The notes beneath the pieces are model-generated. The model was not told the origin of the DNA. It made no database searches and saw only the letters and a list, made by a program, of their open reading frames with translations. Of a DNA stretch of 64,000 bases, positions 36,994-46,018 are shown piece after piece. This stretch comes from Novosphingobium profundi (lineage in GTDB: Bacteria; Pseudomonadota; Alphaproteobacteria; Sphingomonadales; Sphingomonadaceae). The DNA lies in NCBI RefSeq assembly GCF_020524485.1, contig NZ_JAIVLF010000003.1:682001-746000 (forward strand). The letters are read 5' to 3'. A program made the position numbers and the translations under genes. Within the stretch, counting starts at the first letter, position 1. Every line of letters starts with the position of its first letter.

Positions 36994-37275
36994 TCATTGT
37001 AGGCGGCGAGTGCTATCGCCCCGTTGCTCGGCGGGGGGGCCAATCCTTTCAATCGTAAACTGCAGCGGAGGCTGCTCAGCTGCGTCTCGCGCCGTAGAAA
37101 ACGCGCCAAAGGCCAGGGCCAGAGGTGTCCTGAAGTGGAGCAGATCGACAGAGCTCAACACGTCGAACCGCTCGCGGCAGCCGGTTGTGTTCATGGCACA
37201 GCCCGGCGGCAAAACATATAAGAACCACGCGAATGTAGCGATGGCAAGCAGCACCCCGAACATCAGCGAAGACAT
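36994..37275 (-). CDS. small membrane or secreted protein of unknown function
   Basis: 93 residues from the ATG at 37275, chosen because GGGAGGG lies 6 nt upstream. The N-terminal hydrophobic segment (SLMFGVLLAIATFAWFLYVL) is followed by PPGCAMNTTGCRERF with two Cys that could bond outside the membrane, and a polar tail. It lies in the lower-GC orphan zone. I do not recognise a family. Confidence 0.5.
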   Translation of the reverse strand: MSSLMFGVLLAIATFAWFLYVLPPGCAMNTTGCRERFDVLSSVDLLHFRTPLALAFGAFSTARDAAEQPPLQFTIERIGPPAEQRGDSTRRLQ

Positions 37276-37591
37276 CTTCATCCCTCCCAGTTCCACCCTA
37301 AAGCATTTATCGTCCAGTCCTTATCTTCGGAGAGCGCGTTCTCACAGAATTCTAACGGTCGCTGCCAGCCAATTCTGCCCCTTGCGAAGTCAGGAGGGAG
37401 CGGCGATTTTGTCCCAAACCGCCTCATCCTGCAGCGCTGCTCATTCCTTATATGGCTGGAATTTCTGGCTTTAAGGGGTGCCCAGCGCAACGCGATCACG
37501 ACGAAGCCTTTGCCATAAAAGATGGGGTCGGCTTTGCTGACGCATGCGATTATCGCGCTACGACCGGCAGCGCCTTCACGAGGATTCCCCA
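37276..37591. other. gene-free stretch in low-GC zone
   Basis: 316 nt between the small membrane gene and the orphan gene at 37592, divergent starts. No supported gene, repeat or fold was seen. Confidence 0.4.
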
Positions 37592-38350
37592 GTGCCCCTT
37601 TCGCGTTACTCGAACAAGATCAGCCAAAGCTTCGATCTGGAAACGCCCAATAAGGCAATCATCGCGCTGACCCTGTCGGAGAGCAGGGCTAGTAAGGACA
37701 GCAGAGAGGCCGGCGTCGAAGACCTGCAGGGCACGATGAACGCGTTGGTGGCTTTGACCGATAGGGGCTTTCTTGGTGCCCGCAGCGTCTCCATTGATGT
37801 CACAAGCCCTTCAGCCAATCGGACTATCGTCACGATTACGGCGGAGAATTTGCCTCCTGATCTCGTGGTTATCGCGCTGCGCCTGACAATCGACGCGCAT
37901 GACACGCCCCCAAACGCATTCAATGAACTTCTGAACGCGCTGGATGGCGACAGAGAAATGGCCCTTGAGGCCTTTGCCGGGATCGATTTCGATAGCGACG
38001 TGATACACGTCGATGTGCGAAACAATGCCGATGCAGGAAGCCCGATGGACGCGCTTTATTATCTTGGCGGACAAAGTGGCGACATGCTTGAAGCGGCCCG
38101 CATCACCCTCGCAGGCTTTGCGGACGCGATGCCGGACGTCGAGACCGAACACCGCATTCTCTCGCTTGCGCAATGCCGGGCATTTTTGCCACTGGGTGCC
38201 GAGGCTGGGAATGAACCGGGCGAAGAGGAATACTTCGCCAGTGGTCAGGATCTTATCATCGACACTATCTCGATCGAAGTCGCCGCACTGACCGCCATTC
38301 TGGCCATGCAGGCCCCAGACAAAACGCCAGACCTCAGCCAACGGGACTGA
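37592..38350 (+). CDS. orphan protein of unknown function
   Basis: About 252 residues from a GTG at 37592 preceded by GAGG; an ATG at 37544 in frame gives 268. It is an acidic, soluble-looking alpha/beta protein: SQSFDLETPNKAIIALTLSES, VSIDVTSPSANRTIVTITAENL, a run with NALDGDREMALEAFAGIDFDSDVIHVDV. No signal peptide or membrane span. Codon use is less GC-rich than in the neighbours. No family is recognised; coding status rests on length, composition and ribosome site. Confidence 0.55.
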   Translation: MPLSRYSNKISQSFDLETPNKAIIALTLSESRASKDSREAGVEDLQGTMNALVALTDRGFLGARSVSIDVTSPSANRTIVTITAENLPPDLVVIALRLTIDAHDTPPNAFNELLNALDGDREMALEAFAGIDFDSDVIHVDVRNNADAGSPMDALYYLGGQSGDMLEAARITLAGFADAMPDVETEHRILSLAQCRAFLPLGAEAGNEPGEEEYFASGQDLIIDTISIEVAALTAILAMQAPDKTPDLSQRD

Positions 38351-38538
38351 CAACCAGTACGGTCGCGCAGCGGTCTAAGGCCCGGCAGAGCACGGCGATG
38401 GAGTATCAGGAGCGCCCCCCTTGCGCTTTCTTGCGCCGCAAGATCCTGCACGTTCGCCGTAGCGGGAGGACATCCGTGGACGGGTTGATCGCCACTAAAG
38501 TTGGCGCTTCCAACGTCGCCCGTTGTGGACGTTGTAAT

Positions 38539-38850
38539 CTACGAACAGCTGCTACCTGTCGGCCAAACCAACACAAGTGTGAAACACACGCAAACAACGC
38601 TGAGCAAGACAGAACCGATGACCAGGGCTCTCCGCAATCGCGGCCGGACCTGTACATTCATGCTTATGATTGCAAGTACGAGCGCTATGAACGCCATAGG
38701 CCCGACAATGAGGAGAAAGCCTGCCTCAGGGTAAACCTCAACTGGGCATCCGATCATCCGATAGGCTGTATCGGTCAGCGTGAAATAAGCGGCCACACCA
38801 AGACAACCGCCACTTAGAAAGACTGACCAATATCGTTGTATTTTCGACAT
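38539..38850 (-). CDS. small membrane protein, three predicted helices
   Basis: 103 residues. Hydrophobic segments: YWSVFLSGGCLGVAAYFTL, FLLIVGPMAFIALVLAIISM and ALVIGSVLLSVVCVCFTLVLVW, with an Arg-rich loop (VRPRLRR) between the second and third. This is a normal topology for a small inner-membrane protein. Unknown family, located in the orphan zone, with no clear operon partner. Confidence 0.5.
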   Translation of the reverse strand: MSKIQRYWSVFLSGGCLGVAAYFTLTDTAYRMIGCPVEVYPEAGFLLIVGPMAFIALVLAIISMNVQVRPRLRRALVIGSVLLSVVCVCFTLVLVWPTGSSCS

Positions 38851-39062
38851 GATGTCTCGCAGACCGACTGGTTGAGATCACAGGATAAAGGCCTCAATCC
38901 CAATGTCAGCTTTTCATCCCTTTGCGCCGCTGCCAAGCTTGGTGGACAAGGGGAACCAGACGGTCAGCTCCTTAGCCTGTAGATTCGGCCCACCAACAAC
39001 CGACAAGGGCGCATACCAATCTATTCCCTCCGCCCCACCTCAACCGAAATCCATGATATTGG

Positions 39063-40049
39063 TTAGGTTGAAAGGTTGAGCAATTGCTTGTCATGAAGCG
39101 CAGTCCAAAACGCCTCGGGGATAGGATGCGCCATCAAAGCGACTGCTTTTTCCAGATGGCAAGGCGATCCAATACCCGGGATGACGTTATCAACAACGGG
39201 GTGACGCAGCGGGAATTGCAGCGCTGCTGCGGCCAGCGGCACGGCGTAAGCCTCGCAGATGTCCTCGATGGCGGCAACTTTTTCGATCACCGCGCGGGGC
39301 GCCTCGCCATATTCGAAGTGAGCCACTCTCCCCTGGCGAACGCCCTTGGCCAGAATGCCCGAATTGAAGGGGGCTCCGGCCACGATGCGGACGCCGCGCC
39401 GTTCACAAAGGGGAAACAGACTTTTCTGAGCAGACTGGTCTAAAAGCGTGTAGCGGCCTGCGAGGAGGATGACGTCGAGATCGGCATGGCCGAGAATCTC
39501 CTCGCACACCGCGGTCTCGTTCACGCCCAAGCCTATCGCACCGACAACCCCCTGCTCCTTGAGCGCCTGCATCGCGGGCAAACCACCGTTGAGGAATTCA
39601 CGCATACGAGCCTCGTGCGCATCGCCGTGGGCATAGCGCCCGATGTCGTGGGCATAGAGAATGTCAATCCGCGTGCGACCGAGGCGCGCCTGGCTTTCCT
39701 CGAAGGAGCGCATGATCGCATCGTAGGTGTAGTCGAAGACGCTGCGGAAGGGCTCCGGTGAGACAAAACCCTGCCGATCAGCGGCAAGATCGCCCTCAAG
39801 GTCGGGGTCGAGACGACGGCCGACCTTTGAGGATATGACCGCGCTGGCCTGTGGATCGAGTTCACCAAGGGTCTGGCCCAGGCGCTTTTCACTGAGCCCG
39901 AAGCCATAGTGGGGCGCGGTGTCGAAATAGCGCAGCCCGGCCTGCCAGGCAGCTTCAATAACCGCATATGCCTCCTCGTCTGGAACGGCTTTGTAGAGAT
40001 TGCCGATGGCTGCCGCGCCGAAGCCGAGTGTTCCGGGAATTTGCAGCAT
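39063..40049 (-). CDS. aldo/keto reductase, L-fucose (D-threo-aldose) 1-dehydrogenase type
   Basis: 328 residues from the ATG at 40049, which has AAGGA 12 nt upstream; a GTG at 40070 would overlap the lactonase stop. The catalytic tetrad is Asp43 and Tyr48 (FDTAPHYG), Lys75 (SSKVGR) and His134 (LYAHDIG). Family members of this type (D-threo-aldose/L-fucose dehydrogenase, pyridoxal dehydrogenase) oxidise the anomeric carbon to the lactone. The lactonase gene directly precedes it, so it starts the non-phosphorylative L-fucose route. D-arabinose would also fit the enzyme type. Confidence 0.87.
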   Translation of the reverse strand: MLQIPGTLGFGAAAIGNLYKAVPDEEAYAVIEAAWQAGLRYFDTAPHYGFGLSEKRLGQTLGELDPQASAVISSKVGRRLDPDLEGDLAADRQGFVSPEPFRSVFDYTYDAIMRSFEESQARLGRTRIDILYAHDIGRYAHGDAHEARMREFLNGGLPAMQALKEQGVVGAIGLGVNETAVCEEILGHADLDVILLAGRYTLLDQSAQKSLFPLCERRGVRIVAGAPFNSGILAKGVRQGRVAHFEYGEAPRAVIEKVAAIEDICEAYAVPLAAAALQFPLRHPVVDNVIPGIGSPCHLEKAVALMAHPIPEAFWTALHDKQLLNLST

Positions 40050-40066
40050 AGGGTGGGCGTCCTTTT

Positions 40067-40945
40067 TCACAGTCCGTAGAATTCGCGAGCCGCGCCTTCG
40101 AACAGGCGGGCCTGACGCGCCTCGTCCAGTTCAGGCAAGAGGGCCTGAAGGTCGGCTAGAGCCCCGGCATAGCTGTCATCCATGTGGTGCATCACCGGCC
40201 AGTCGCTGCCCCACATGGCACGCGTCCCGAAACATTCGAGGATATGACGCGCATAAGGAGCAAGCGTCGCGGCGGGATCGCCCGGGGCCTGCTGCGTGCG
40301 CAGGCCTGAGAGTTTGCACCACACGTTGGGAAGCTCGGCCAGAGCGGCCAGTTGGTCGCGCCAGCGCGGGGGAACATCGCCGCGTGCATCGGGCTTCGCT
40401 CCATGGTCGATCACGATGAGAAGCTCCGGCCAGCGCCGGGCAAACGTGGCCAGCGCTCCGAGATGGCGAGGCTCGACCAAGGCATCGAAGCGCAGGTCCT
40501 GCTCCTGCATGGCCACAAGCGCGGGATGCAGCCTGTCCCTCAGCAACCACTCCACCTCGGGGATGGCCTGGAGCATCGGCCTGAGCCCGCGCAGCTTGGC
40601 ATGCCCAGCCAGATCGCGAATGCGCGCCGATGCGGCCGAGGCGGCCATGTCCACCCAGCCTACGACTGCCAGGATCGCGGGGTCGTGTTCGCCAAGTGCA
40701 AGCAGCCAGTCGGTGTCCCGATCATCGGGCTGTGACTGGACGAGGATCGATCCGACAAAGGACAGATCCGCTGTTGCGGCGGCAAGGTCTCCGGGCAGAA
40801 AATCGCGGTACAGGCGCGGCCACTGTCTGTCTGGCCAGACACACCAAGGATCCTGCAAACGCCAGAAATGTTGGTGGGAGTCGAGCACGCGCAAGCCTTG
40901 ATGGCCCATGGCGCGCGTATGGACGCCCGAAAATTGTACTGTCAT
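40067..40945 (-). CDS. amidohydrolase-2 family sugar lactonase (L-fuconolactonase type)
   Basis: 292 residues from the ATG at 40945 (GGAGAGG ribosome site). The metal motif is RVLDSHQHFW, with ILVQSQPDDRDTDWLL, KLRGLRPMLQ, VIDHGAKP and the terminal MWGSDWPVM, all typical of COG3618 L-fucono/L-rhamnono-lactonases. It hydrolyses L-fuconolactone to L-fuconate. It leads the two-gene minus-strand unit with the dehydrogenase and faces operator A. Confidence 0.88.
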   Translation of the reverse strand: MTVQFSGVHTRAMGHQGLRVLDSHQHFWRLQDPWCVWPDRQWPRLYRDFLPGDLAAATADLSFVGSILVQSQPDDRDTDWLLALGEHDPAILAVVGWVDMAASAASARIRDLAGHAKLRGLRPMLQAIPEVEWLLRDRLHPALVAMQEQDLRFDALVEPRHLGALATFARRWPELLIVIDHGAKPDARGDVPPRWRDQLAALAELPNVWCKLSGLRTQQAPGDPAATLAPYARHILECFGTRAMWGSDWPVMHHMDDSYAGALADLQALLPELDEARQARLFEGAAREFYGL

Positions 40946-40993
40946 GTCCTCTCCTTGCCGTCCGCTACCTATTGCGCACCGAACAAACATACG

Positions 40994-41009
40994 ACATCAT
41001 ACAACATAG
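40994..41009. promoter_or_regulatory. putative GntR operator, site A
   Basis: ACATCATACAACATAG, a partial match to the 16-nt motif CATCATACATNTTAC found at four other promoters here. It lies in the 114-nt divergent region between the lactonase (minus) and the diketo-acid hydrolase (plus), so it could control both. Confidence 0.55.
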
Positions 41010-41059
41010 CAGGTGGCTGTCCATGCCACTGATCCACTAAAGACCAAGGATAGAGATTC

Positions 41060-41908
41060 ATGAAATTGTGCCGTGTTGGGGAAGTCGGGACCGAACGTCC
41101 CGCGATGATCGACACCGAGGGCAAGCTGCGCGACCTGTCCGGCTTCGTCCGCGATATCGGCGAAGAGGCCATCTCACCAGCCGGGCTCGCCCGCCTCGCC
41201 GCGCTTGATCCCGCCAGTCTCCCTCTCCTTTCGGATGACCAGCGCTACGGACCCTGCGTGGCCGGCACACGGCAATTCGTGGCAATCGGTCTTAACTACG
41301 CCGACCATGCCGCCGAATCGAACCTGCCCATCCCCGAGGAACCGGTTGTGTTCAACAAGTGGGTAAGCTGCATTCAGGGGCCGAACGATCCAGTCACCAT
41401 CCCGCGCGCCTCGGTCAAGACCGATTGGGAAGTTGAACTCGGTGTCATAGTCGGGACAAGGGCGCACAACGTCAGTGAGGAAGAGGCGCTGGACTACGTG
41501 GCCGGATACTGCGTCATCAACGACGTGTCCGAACGCGAATGGCAGACCGAGCGTGGTGCGACCTGGGACAAGGGCAAGGGCTTTCCCTCCTTCGGACCGA
41601 TTGGCCCTTGGCTGGTGACGGCCGACGAAGTCGGAGATCCTCAGGACCTCGCGATGTGGCTGGAGGTGAACGGCAGGCGCGTCCAGGACGGCAACACCTC
41701 AACCATGATCTTCAACGTAGCGCAGATCGTATCTTACCTCAGCCGCTTCATGACACTGCTGCCCGGGGACGTCATCACCACTGGAACGCCTCCCGGGGTG
41801 GGCCTCGGCCAGAAACCGGAGCCCTGGTACCTCAAGTCCGGCGACGTAGTGCGCCTGGGCATCGCCAAGCTGGGCGAGCAGCGCCAGGATTTCATCGCAG
41901 CCGATTGA
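41060..41908 (+). CDS. fumarylacetoacetate-hydrolase family, 2,4-diketo-3-deoxy-L-fuconate hydrolase type
   Basis: 282 residues. The FAH fold motifs are QFVAIGLNYADHAAES, DWEVELGVIVG (metal Glu), VINDVSEREWQTERGATWDKGKGF and PGDVITTGTPPGVG. Close relatives cleave 2,4-diketo-3-deoxy-L-fuconate (or -rhamnonate) to pyruvate and L-lactate. The SDR that would make this diketone is the next gene and lldD, which uses lactate, lies further on. The family is secure; the exact substrate comes from context. Confidence 0.87.
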   Translation: MKLCRVGEVGTERPAMIDTEGKLRDLSGFVRDIGEEAISPAGLARLAALDPASLPLLSDDQRYGPCVAGTRQFVAIGLNYADHAAESNLPIPEEPVVFNKWVSCIQGPNDPVTIPRASVKTDWEVELGVIVGTRAHNVSEEEALDYVAGYCVINDVSEREWQTERGATWDKGKGFPSFGPIGPWLVTADEVGDPQDLAMWLEVNGRRVQDGNTSTMIFNVAQIVSYLSRFMTLLPGDVITTGTPPGVGLGQKPEPWYLKSGDVVRLGIAKLGEQRQDFIAAD

Positions 41909-41931
41909 CATCTCTTGCGACGCCTCATAAT

Positions 41932-41947
41932 TCATCATACATATTAC
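41932..41947. promoter_or_regulatory. putative GntR operator, site B
   Basis: TCATCATACATATTAC, the best-formed copy of the 16-nt motif, flanked by two CATAATTCA repeats. It lies in the 59-nt gap between the hydrolase and the SDR gene, 20 nt before the SDR start, so the SDR probably has its own regulated promoter. Confidence 0.65.
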
Positions 41948-41967
41948 ATAATTCAAGGAGAGTGATG

Positions 41968-42702
41968 ATGGGGCGTCTCGCCGGGAAAACAGCGCTGGTC
42001 ACGGCCGCGGCACAAGGCATCGGGCGGGCCAGCGTGGAGGCATTCGTGCGCGAAGGCGCGCGCGTGATCGCGACGGACATCGACGCGGCAGGGCTTGCGG
42101 ATCTTGCTGGACCACGCTGTACCTGTGTCCGCCTCGACGTGACCGATGCGGCCGCGGTCACACAGATTGCGGCTGCACATCCCGAGATCGACGTCCTGTT
42201 CAACTGCGCCGGCTTCGTCCATTCCGGGACAATCCTGGACTGCGACGAGGACACCTGGGCCTTTTCCAATACGCTCAACGTGACCGCGCAGTACCGCATG
42301 ATCCGGGCGATCCTTCCCAATATGCTCGCGAAGGGCGGCGGCTCGATCATCAATATGTCCTCAGTTGCGGGCAGCGTGAAGGCGGTTCCCAACCGCTTTG
42401 CCTACGCCACGACCAAGGCCGCTGTGGTCGGACTGACCAAGTCAGTGGCGATGGACTTCGTGACGCAGGGCATCCGCTGCAACGCAATCTGCCCGGGCAC
42501 GGTAGAGACACCCTCGCTCCTGCAGCGCCTGCGCGATACCGGGGACTTCGACAAGGCCTATGCCGAGTTCACCGCACGTCAGGCCATGGGCCGCTTCGGC
42601 CGGGTCGAGGAAGTCGCCGCGCTGGCCGTCTACCTGGCCTCGGACGAATCCGCGTTCACCTCGGGCATGACCCATGTGATCGACGGGGGATGGACAAACT
42701 GA
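41968..42702 (+). CDS. short-chain dehydrogenase, L-2-keto-3-deoxyfuconate 4-dehydrogenase type
   Basis: 244 residues. The start at 41968 sits 7 nt after AAGGAG; a tandem ATG at 41965 is possible. The NAD fold is ALVTAAAQGIGRAS, then LFNCAGFVHSG, INMSSVAG and the catalytic YATTK (Tyr-x3-Lys), ending VIDGGWTN. It has the length and sequence type of KDR/KDF dehydrogenases, which oxidise C4 of 2-keto-3-deoxy-L-fuconate. It is flanked by the diketo-acid hydrolase. Confidence 0.87.
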   Translation: MGRLAGKTALVTAAAQGIGRASVEAFVREGARVIATDIDAAGLADLAGPRCTCVRLDVTDAAAVTQIAAAHPEIDVLFNCAGFVHSGTILDCDEDTWAFSNTLNVTAQYRMIRAILPNMLAKGGGSIINMSSVAGSVKAVPNRFAYATTKAAVVGLTKSVAMDFVTQGIRCNAICPGTVETPSLLQRLRDTGDFDKAYAEFTARQAMGRFGRVEEVAALAVYLASDESAFTSGMTHVIDGGWTN

Positions 42703-42736
42703 CCGCGACACGCGGCGGTACCTTATGGGAGAAGAG

Positions 42737-44767
42737 ATGATGAAACGGCGCACGATCGCGTCCCTGCTGGCCTGCGCGCTGGGCACAGCCAGCCTCCTGC
42801 CAACCCTGGCCGAGGCCCGGACCGTCGAGATCCACGTCTCACCCGAGGGCGATGACACCAATCCCGGCACGAAGCTCCACCCGGTGCGCACCCTACCGCA
42901 CGCACAGTCGCTGGTGCGAAGCGCCAACCTCGAAGCCGACGTCACCGTGCTCCTTGGCGAAGGAACCTACCACCTCGAAGCCCCACTCCTCTTCCGCAAA
43001 GTCGACGGTGGGCAGAACGGACATGACGTGATCTGGCGGGCAGAGACCGGCGCGCACCCCGTCCTCTCGGGTGGCGTCGAGGTTACCGGCTTCACCCTCT
43101 TCGATGCTGAGCGCCAGATCTGGGTGGCGGACGTTCCGCGCGGTTTCAACACCCGGGACATCTGGGTCGATGGGACAATGGCCGAACGCCCCTGGCTTGA
43201 GATCGCGCCAAGCGATGTGCGCTTCGATGCCACGGGTTTCACAATCACCGCGCCGGACCTCGCCTGGCTCGGAGAGATCGCCCATCCCGAACGTCTCGAA
43301 GTGGAGGCAACCGGCTTCTTCACCGACCGCTATTCGCCCGTGAAGGAAATTTCGGGAACACGCGTCACCATGCAGCAGCCCGCCTGGGACAACAACACCT
43401 GGGGCTACGACACCCTTTCGCAGCCGATCTTTCCCGACGACAGCCGCCTTTTCCTCGTCAACGCGCTCGAATTCATAGGGCGCACCAACGACTGGCACGC
43501 CCGCCCCTACCAATGGGTGATCGATCCCGATGCGGGCAAGCTCTACCTTCGCATTGGCGAAGACGAGGACATGGCCGAGCGCACGGTAGTACTGCCCCGC
43601 CTGGAGGCACTCGTCTCCATCGCCGGAACGCCCGAAGCCCCGGTGGAACGCCTGCGGTTCGAGGGACTGGGCTTTGCTCATACCAGCTGGCTCGGGGCCT
43701 CGCGCCCGACCGGCTATGCCAACCAGCAGAGCGGTGCATACCTCTTGGAGACGACGCCGCTGCGCCCGGCCGATGCCTGGCAAAGCTGTGACTGGGGCTG
43801 CGTGGAATTCGAATCGCTGCGCCAGCGCTGGCACCAGATGCCTGCCGCCGTACAGGTGGCCGCGGCGCGCGACATCACTTTCACTCGCAACACCTTCTCC
43901 CAGATCGGACAGATCGCGCTGGGCATCGGCAACGATGCCAACGCCAATCTCTCGGGCGTGGGACTGGCCACGCAGCGTATCACGGTCCGCCGCAACCGCT
44001 TCGCGGTGCTTTCGGGGGGCGCGATCATGGCAGGCGGCGTGCGGCTGGAGGCACACCATCCAGACAGCCCCGCGCTCGTCAACCGGGAGCTGACGATCGC
44101 GGACAACACCGTCGCCACGGTGAGCCAGCACTACAAGGACAACGCCGCGATCCTCTCGACTTACGTTGAGGGTGCCAGGATCGTCCACAACGACATCACC
44201 GATGCGCCCTACGACGGGATCGCGGTCGGCTGGGGCTGGGGCTATAACGATGCCGGCGGCAATCCGAACTACGCCGAGAACCAGCAAGGCTATGTGCACA
44301 ATCCCCGTTTCACGACCCCCACCACCCTGCGCGCCACCCTGGTGGAGGGCAACCGCGTCCACGGGGTCAAGACCTGGTATATGGACGGCGGCGCGATCTA
44401 CAACCTGTCCGCCAACCCCGACGCAGTGATCCGCGCCAACCACATCTTCGACATCCGCAACCGCATCGGGATCTATCTCGACGAGGGGTCGAAGCACGTC
44501 ACCGTGACCGGGAATGTCGTGGAGACCGGCGGGAAGTGGCTCAACATCAATACCGCAGGCGACATGTTCCGGCGGCGCATCTCCACCGACAACCGGGCCA
44601 CGGGAAACTGGCATACCTCCAACACGACCGGAGGACGCTGGTTACCCGAGATCGGCAACGATGCACGGGGCAACATCCTGGTTCCTGACCGCGCCTGGCC
44701 CGAGGCGGCCGCCCTCGTAATCGCCCAAGCAGGGGTTCGCCCGGACCGCTCCGAAGGCCCGAACTGA
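42737..44767 (+). CDS. secreted right-handed beta-helix protein, candidate fucosidase (GH141-like)
   Basis: About 676 residues; GGGAGAAGAG just upstream supports an ATG at 42737 or 42740. A signal peptide (RRTIASLLACALGTASLL ... AEA) leads to IHVSPEGDDTNPGTKLHPVRTLPHAQSL, the usual start of parallel beta-helix carbohydrate-active enzymes. Many NRVHG/NHIFD/NVVETGG helix turns follow from about residue 370. The architecture fits GH141 (alpha-L-fucosidase or xylanase), which would feed this pathway. I infer the substrate from context; a lyase or other helix hydrolase is possible. Confidence 0.75.
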   Translation: MMKRRTIASLLACALGTASLLPTLAEARTVEIHVSPEGDDTNPGTKLHPVRTLPHAQSLVRSANLEADVTVLLGEGTYHLEAPLLFRKVDGGQNGHDVIWRAETGAHPVLSGGVEVTGFTLFDAERQIWVADVPRGFNTRDIWVDGTMAERPWLEIAPSDVRFDATGFTITAPDLAWLGEIAHPERLEVEATGFFTDRYSPVKEISGTRVTMQQPAWDNNTWGYDTLSQPIFPDDSRLFLVNALEFIGRTNDWHARPYQWVIDPDAGKLYLRIGEDEDMAERTVVLPRLEALVSIAGTPEAPVERLRFEGLGFAHTSWLGASRPTGYANQQSGAYLLETTPLRPADAWQSCDWGCVEFESLRQRWHQMPAAVQVAAARDITFTRNTFSQIGQIALGIGNDANANLSGVGLATQRITVRRNRFAVLSGGAIMAGGVRLEAHHPDSPALVNRELTIADNTVATVSQHYKDNAAILSTYVEGARIVHNDITDAPYDGIAVGWGWGYNDAGGNPNYAENQQGYVHNPRFTTPTTLRATLVEGNRVHGVKTWYMDGGAIYNLSANPDAVIRANHIFDIRNRIGIYLDEGSKHVTVTGNVVETGGKWLNINTAGDMFRRRISTDNRATGNWHTSNTTGGRWLPEIGNDARGNILVPDRAWPEAAALVIAQAGVRPDRSEGPN

Positions 44768-44769
44768 CA

Positions 44770-44803
44770 CCAAGGCCCTGATGCCGAGGCATCAGGGCCT
44801 TGG
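44770..44803 (+). terminator. perfect 16-bp hairpin after the beta-helix gene
   Basis: CCAAGGCCCTGATGCC - GA - GGCATCAGGGCCTTGG, a 16-bp perfect stem with almost no loop, 2 nt after the stop. No T tract, but a second hairpin with T tract follows at 44845. Confidence 0.6.
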
Positions 44804-44844
44804 AACGTTCAAGCCCGTCTCATCCCTTCAGCCCCACCCTCCCT

Positions 44845-44880
44845 GACGGCCATCTGCTCCGTGCAGATGGCCGTCTTTTT
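44845..44880 (+). terminator. Rho-independent terminator
   Basis: ACGGCCATCTGC - 5 nt - GCAGATGGCCGT followed by CTTTTT. A textbook intrinsic terminator for the plus-strand genes. The convergent lldD operon ends 8 nt away. Confidence 0.85.
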
Positions 44881-44887
44881 GGGATCA

Positions 44888-46018
44888 TCAGGCCAGTAGA
44901 TCGGGACCAATATCCTCAACCGAGGTGACCCCGCCCAGGGCCATCGTCACCTGCATACCCTGCGCGATCAGATCGAGGAGGCGGGCGACCCCCGCCTCGC
45001 CGCCTGCCGCAAGCGCGTAGACATAGGCACGGCCCAGCAGCACACCTTTGGCGCCAAGTGCGAGCATACGCACGACGTCGAGCCCGGTGCGCACGCCACC
45101 GTCGACCAGCACGGTCAGATCCTTGCCCACCGCCTCGGCGATCGCGGGAAGCGCCCGCGCGCTCGCCAGCGCGCCGTCGAGCTGGCGCCCGCCATGATTG
45201 GAAACGACCAGCCCGTCGGCCCCGAAACGCACCGCATCGCGCGCGTCCTCGGGATCGAGTATGCCCTTTACGATCATCTCGCCCTTCCACATGTCGCGGA
45301 TCCATTCGAGATCCGACCAGGTGATCGACGGGTCGAAATTGGCTCCCAGCCATCCGATGTAGTCGGACAGGTCTGTGGGCATGCCACGATAGTCGGAGAT
45401 GTTGCCCAGGTCATGCGGCCGGCCCATCAGGCCCACATCGAGACTCCAGCGTGGATGGGTCATCGCCTGGAGCGCACGGCGCAGCGGGGCAGCCGGGCCG
45501 CTCATGCCGGAATGGGCATCACGGTAACGCGCACCGGGCAGCGGCATGTCGACGGTGAAGACCAGCTTGGTCACACCCAGCGCCTGCGCGCGCTCGAGCG
45601 CGTGGCGCATGAAGCCCCGGTCCTTGAGAACGTAGAGCTGGAACCAGATCGGTGCGCCGCTCGCTTCGATGACATCGGCCAGCGGACAGACGCTGACGGT
45701 GGAGAGGATGTAAGGGACCTGCGCAGCACGCGCGGCGCGCGCGACCTGCAGTTCCCCACGTTGGCGCATCATGCCGCCCAGCCCGATCGGGGCCAGCATC
45801 ACCGGCATAGCCGTGTCTTCGCCGAACAGGCGCGTCTTCAGGCTGAGATCGGAGACGTTGCGCAGCACGCGCTGGCGCGGATGGACTTCCGCCAACGCAG
45901 CGCGATTGGCGGCCAGCGTCTCCTCCCCGAAGGCCCCGCCGTCGAGATAGTCAAACAGAAAAGGCGGAAGACGGCGCCGGGCAGCCTCGCGAAAGTCCGT
46001 GGGAGAGGAAATGATCAT
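44888..46018 (-). CDS. lldD: FMN-dependent L-lactate dehydrogenase
   Basis: 376 residues of the alpha-hydroxyacid oxidase family. N-terminal [23 protein letters not shown], then [11 protein letters not shown], the catalytic His in [13 protein letters not shown], and [14 protein letters not shown] with [18 protein letters not shown] for the FMN phosphate. The LldD-type membrane-association loop is present. It oxidises L-lactate to pyruvate, and L-lactate is a product of the L-fucose route encoded next door. Last gene of a nine-gene operon; its ATG overlaps the kinase stop (ATGA). Confidence 0.9.
   Translation of the reverse strand: MIISSPTDFREAARRRLPPFLFDYLDGGAFGEETLAANRAALAEVHPRQRVLRNVSDLSLKTRLFGEDTAMPVMLAPIGLGGMMRQRGELQVARAARAAQVPYILSTVSVCPLADVIEASGAPIWFQLYVLKDRGFMRHALERAQALGVTKLVFTVDMPLPGARYRDAHSGMSGPAAPLRRALQAMTHPRWSLDVGLMGRPHDLGNISDYRGMPTDLSDYIGWLGANFDPSITWSDLEWIRDMWKGEMIVKGILDPEDARDAVRFGADGLVVSNHGGRQLDGALASARALPAIAEAVGKDLTVLVDGGVRTGLDVVRMLALGAKGVLLGRAYVYALAAGGEAGVARLLDLIAQGMQVTMALGGVTSVEDIGPDLLA

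Noticed and set aside
37010..37474. 154-codon plus-strand open frame in the low-GC zone
   Set aside because: Overlaps the minus-strand membrane protein with a good ribosome site, and has an unnatural Ser/Arg/Pro-rich composition.
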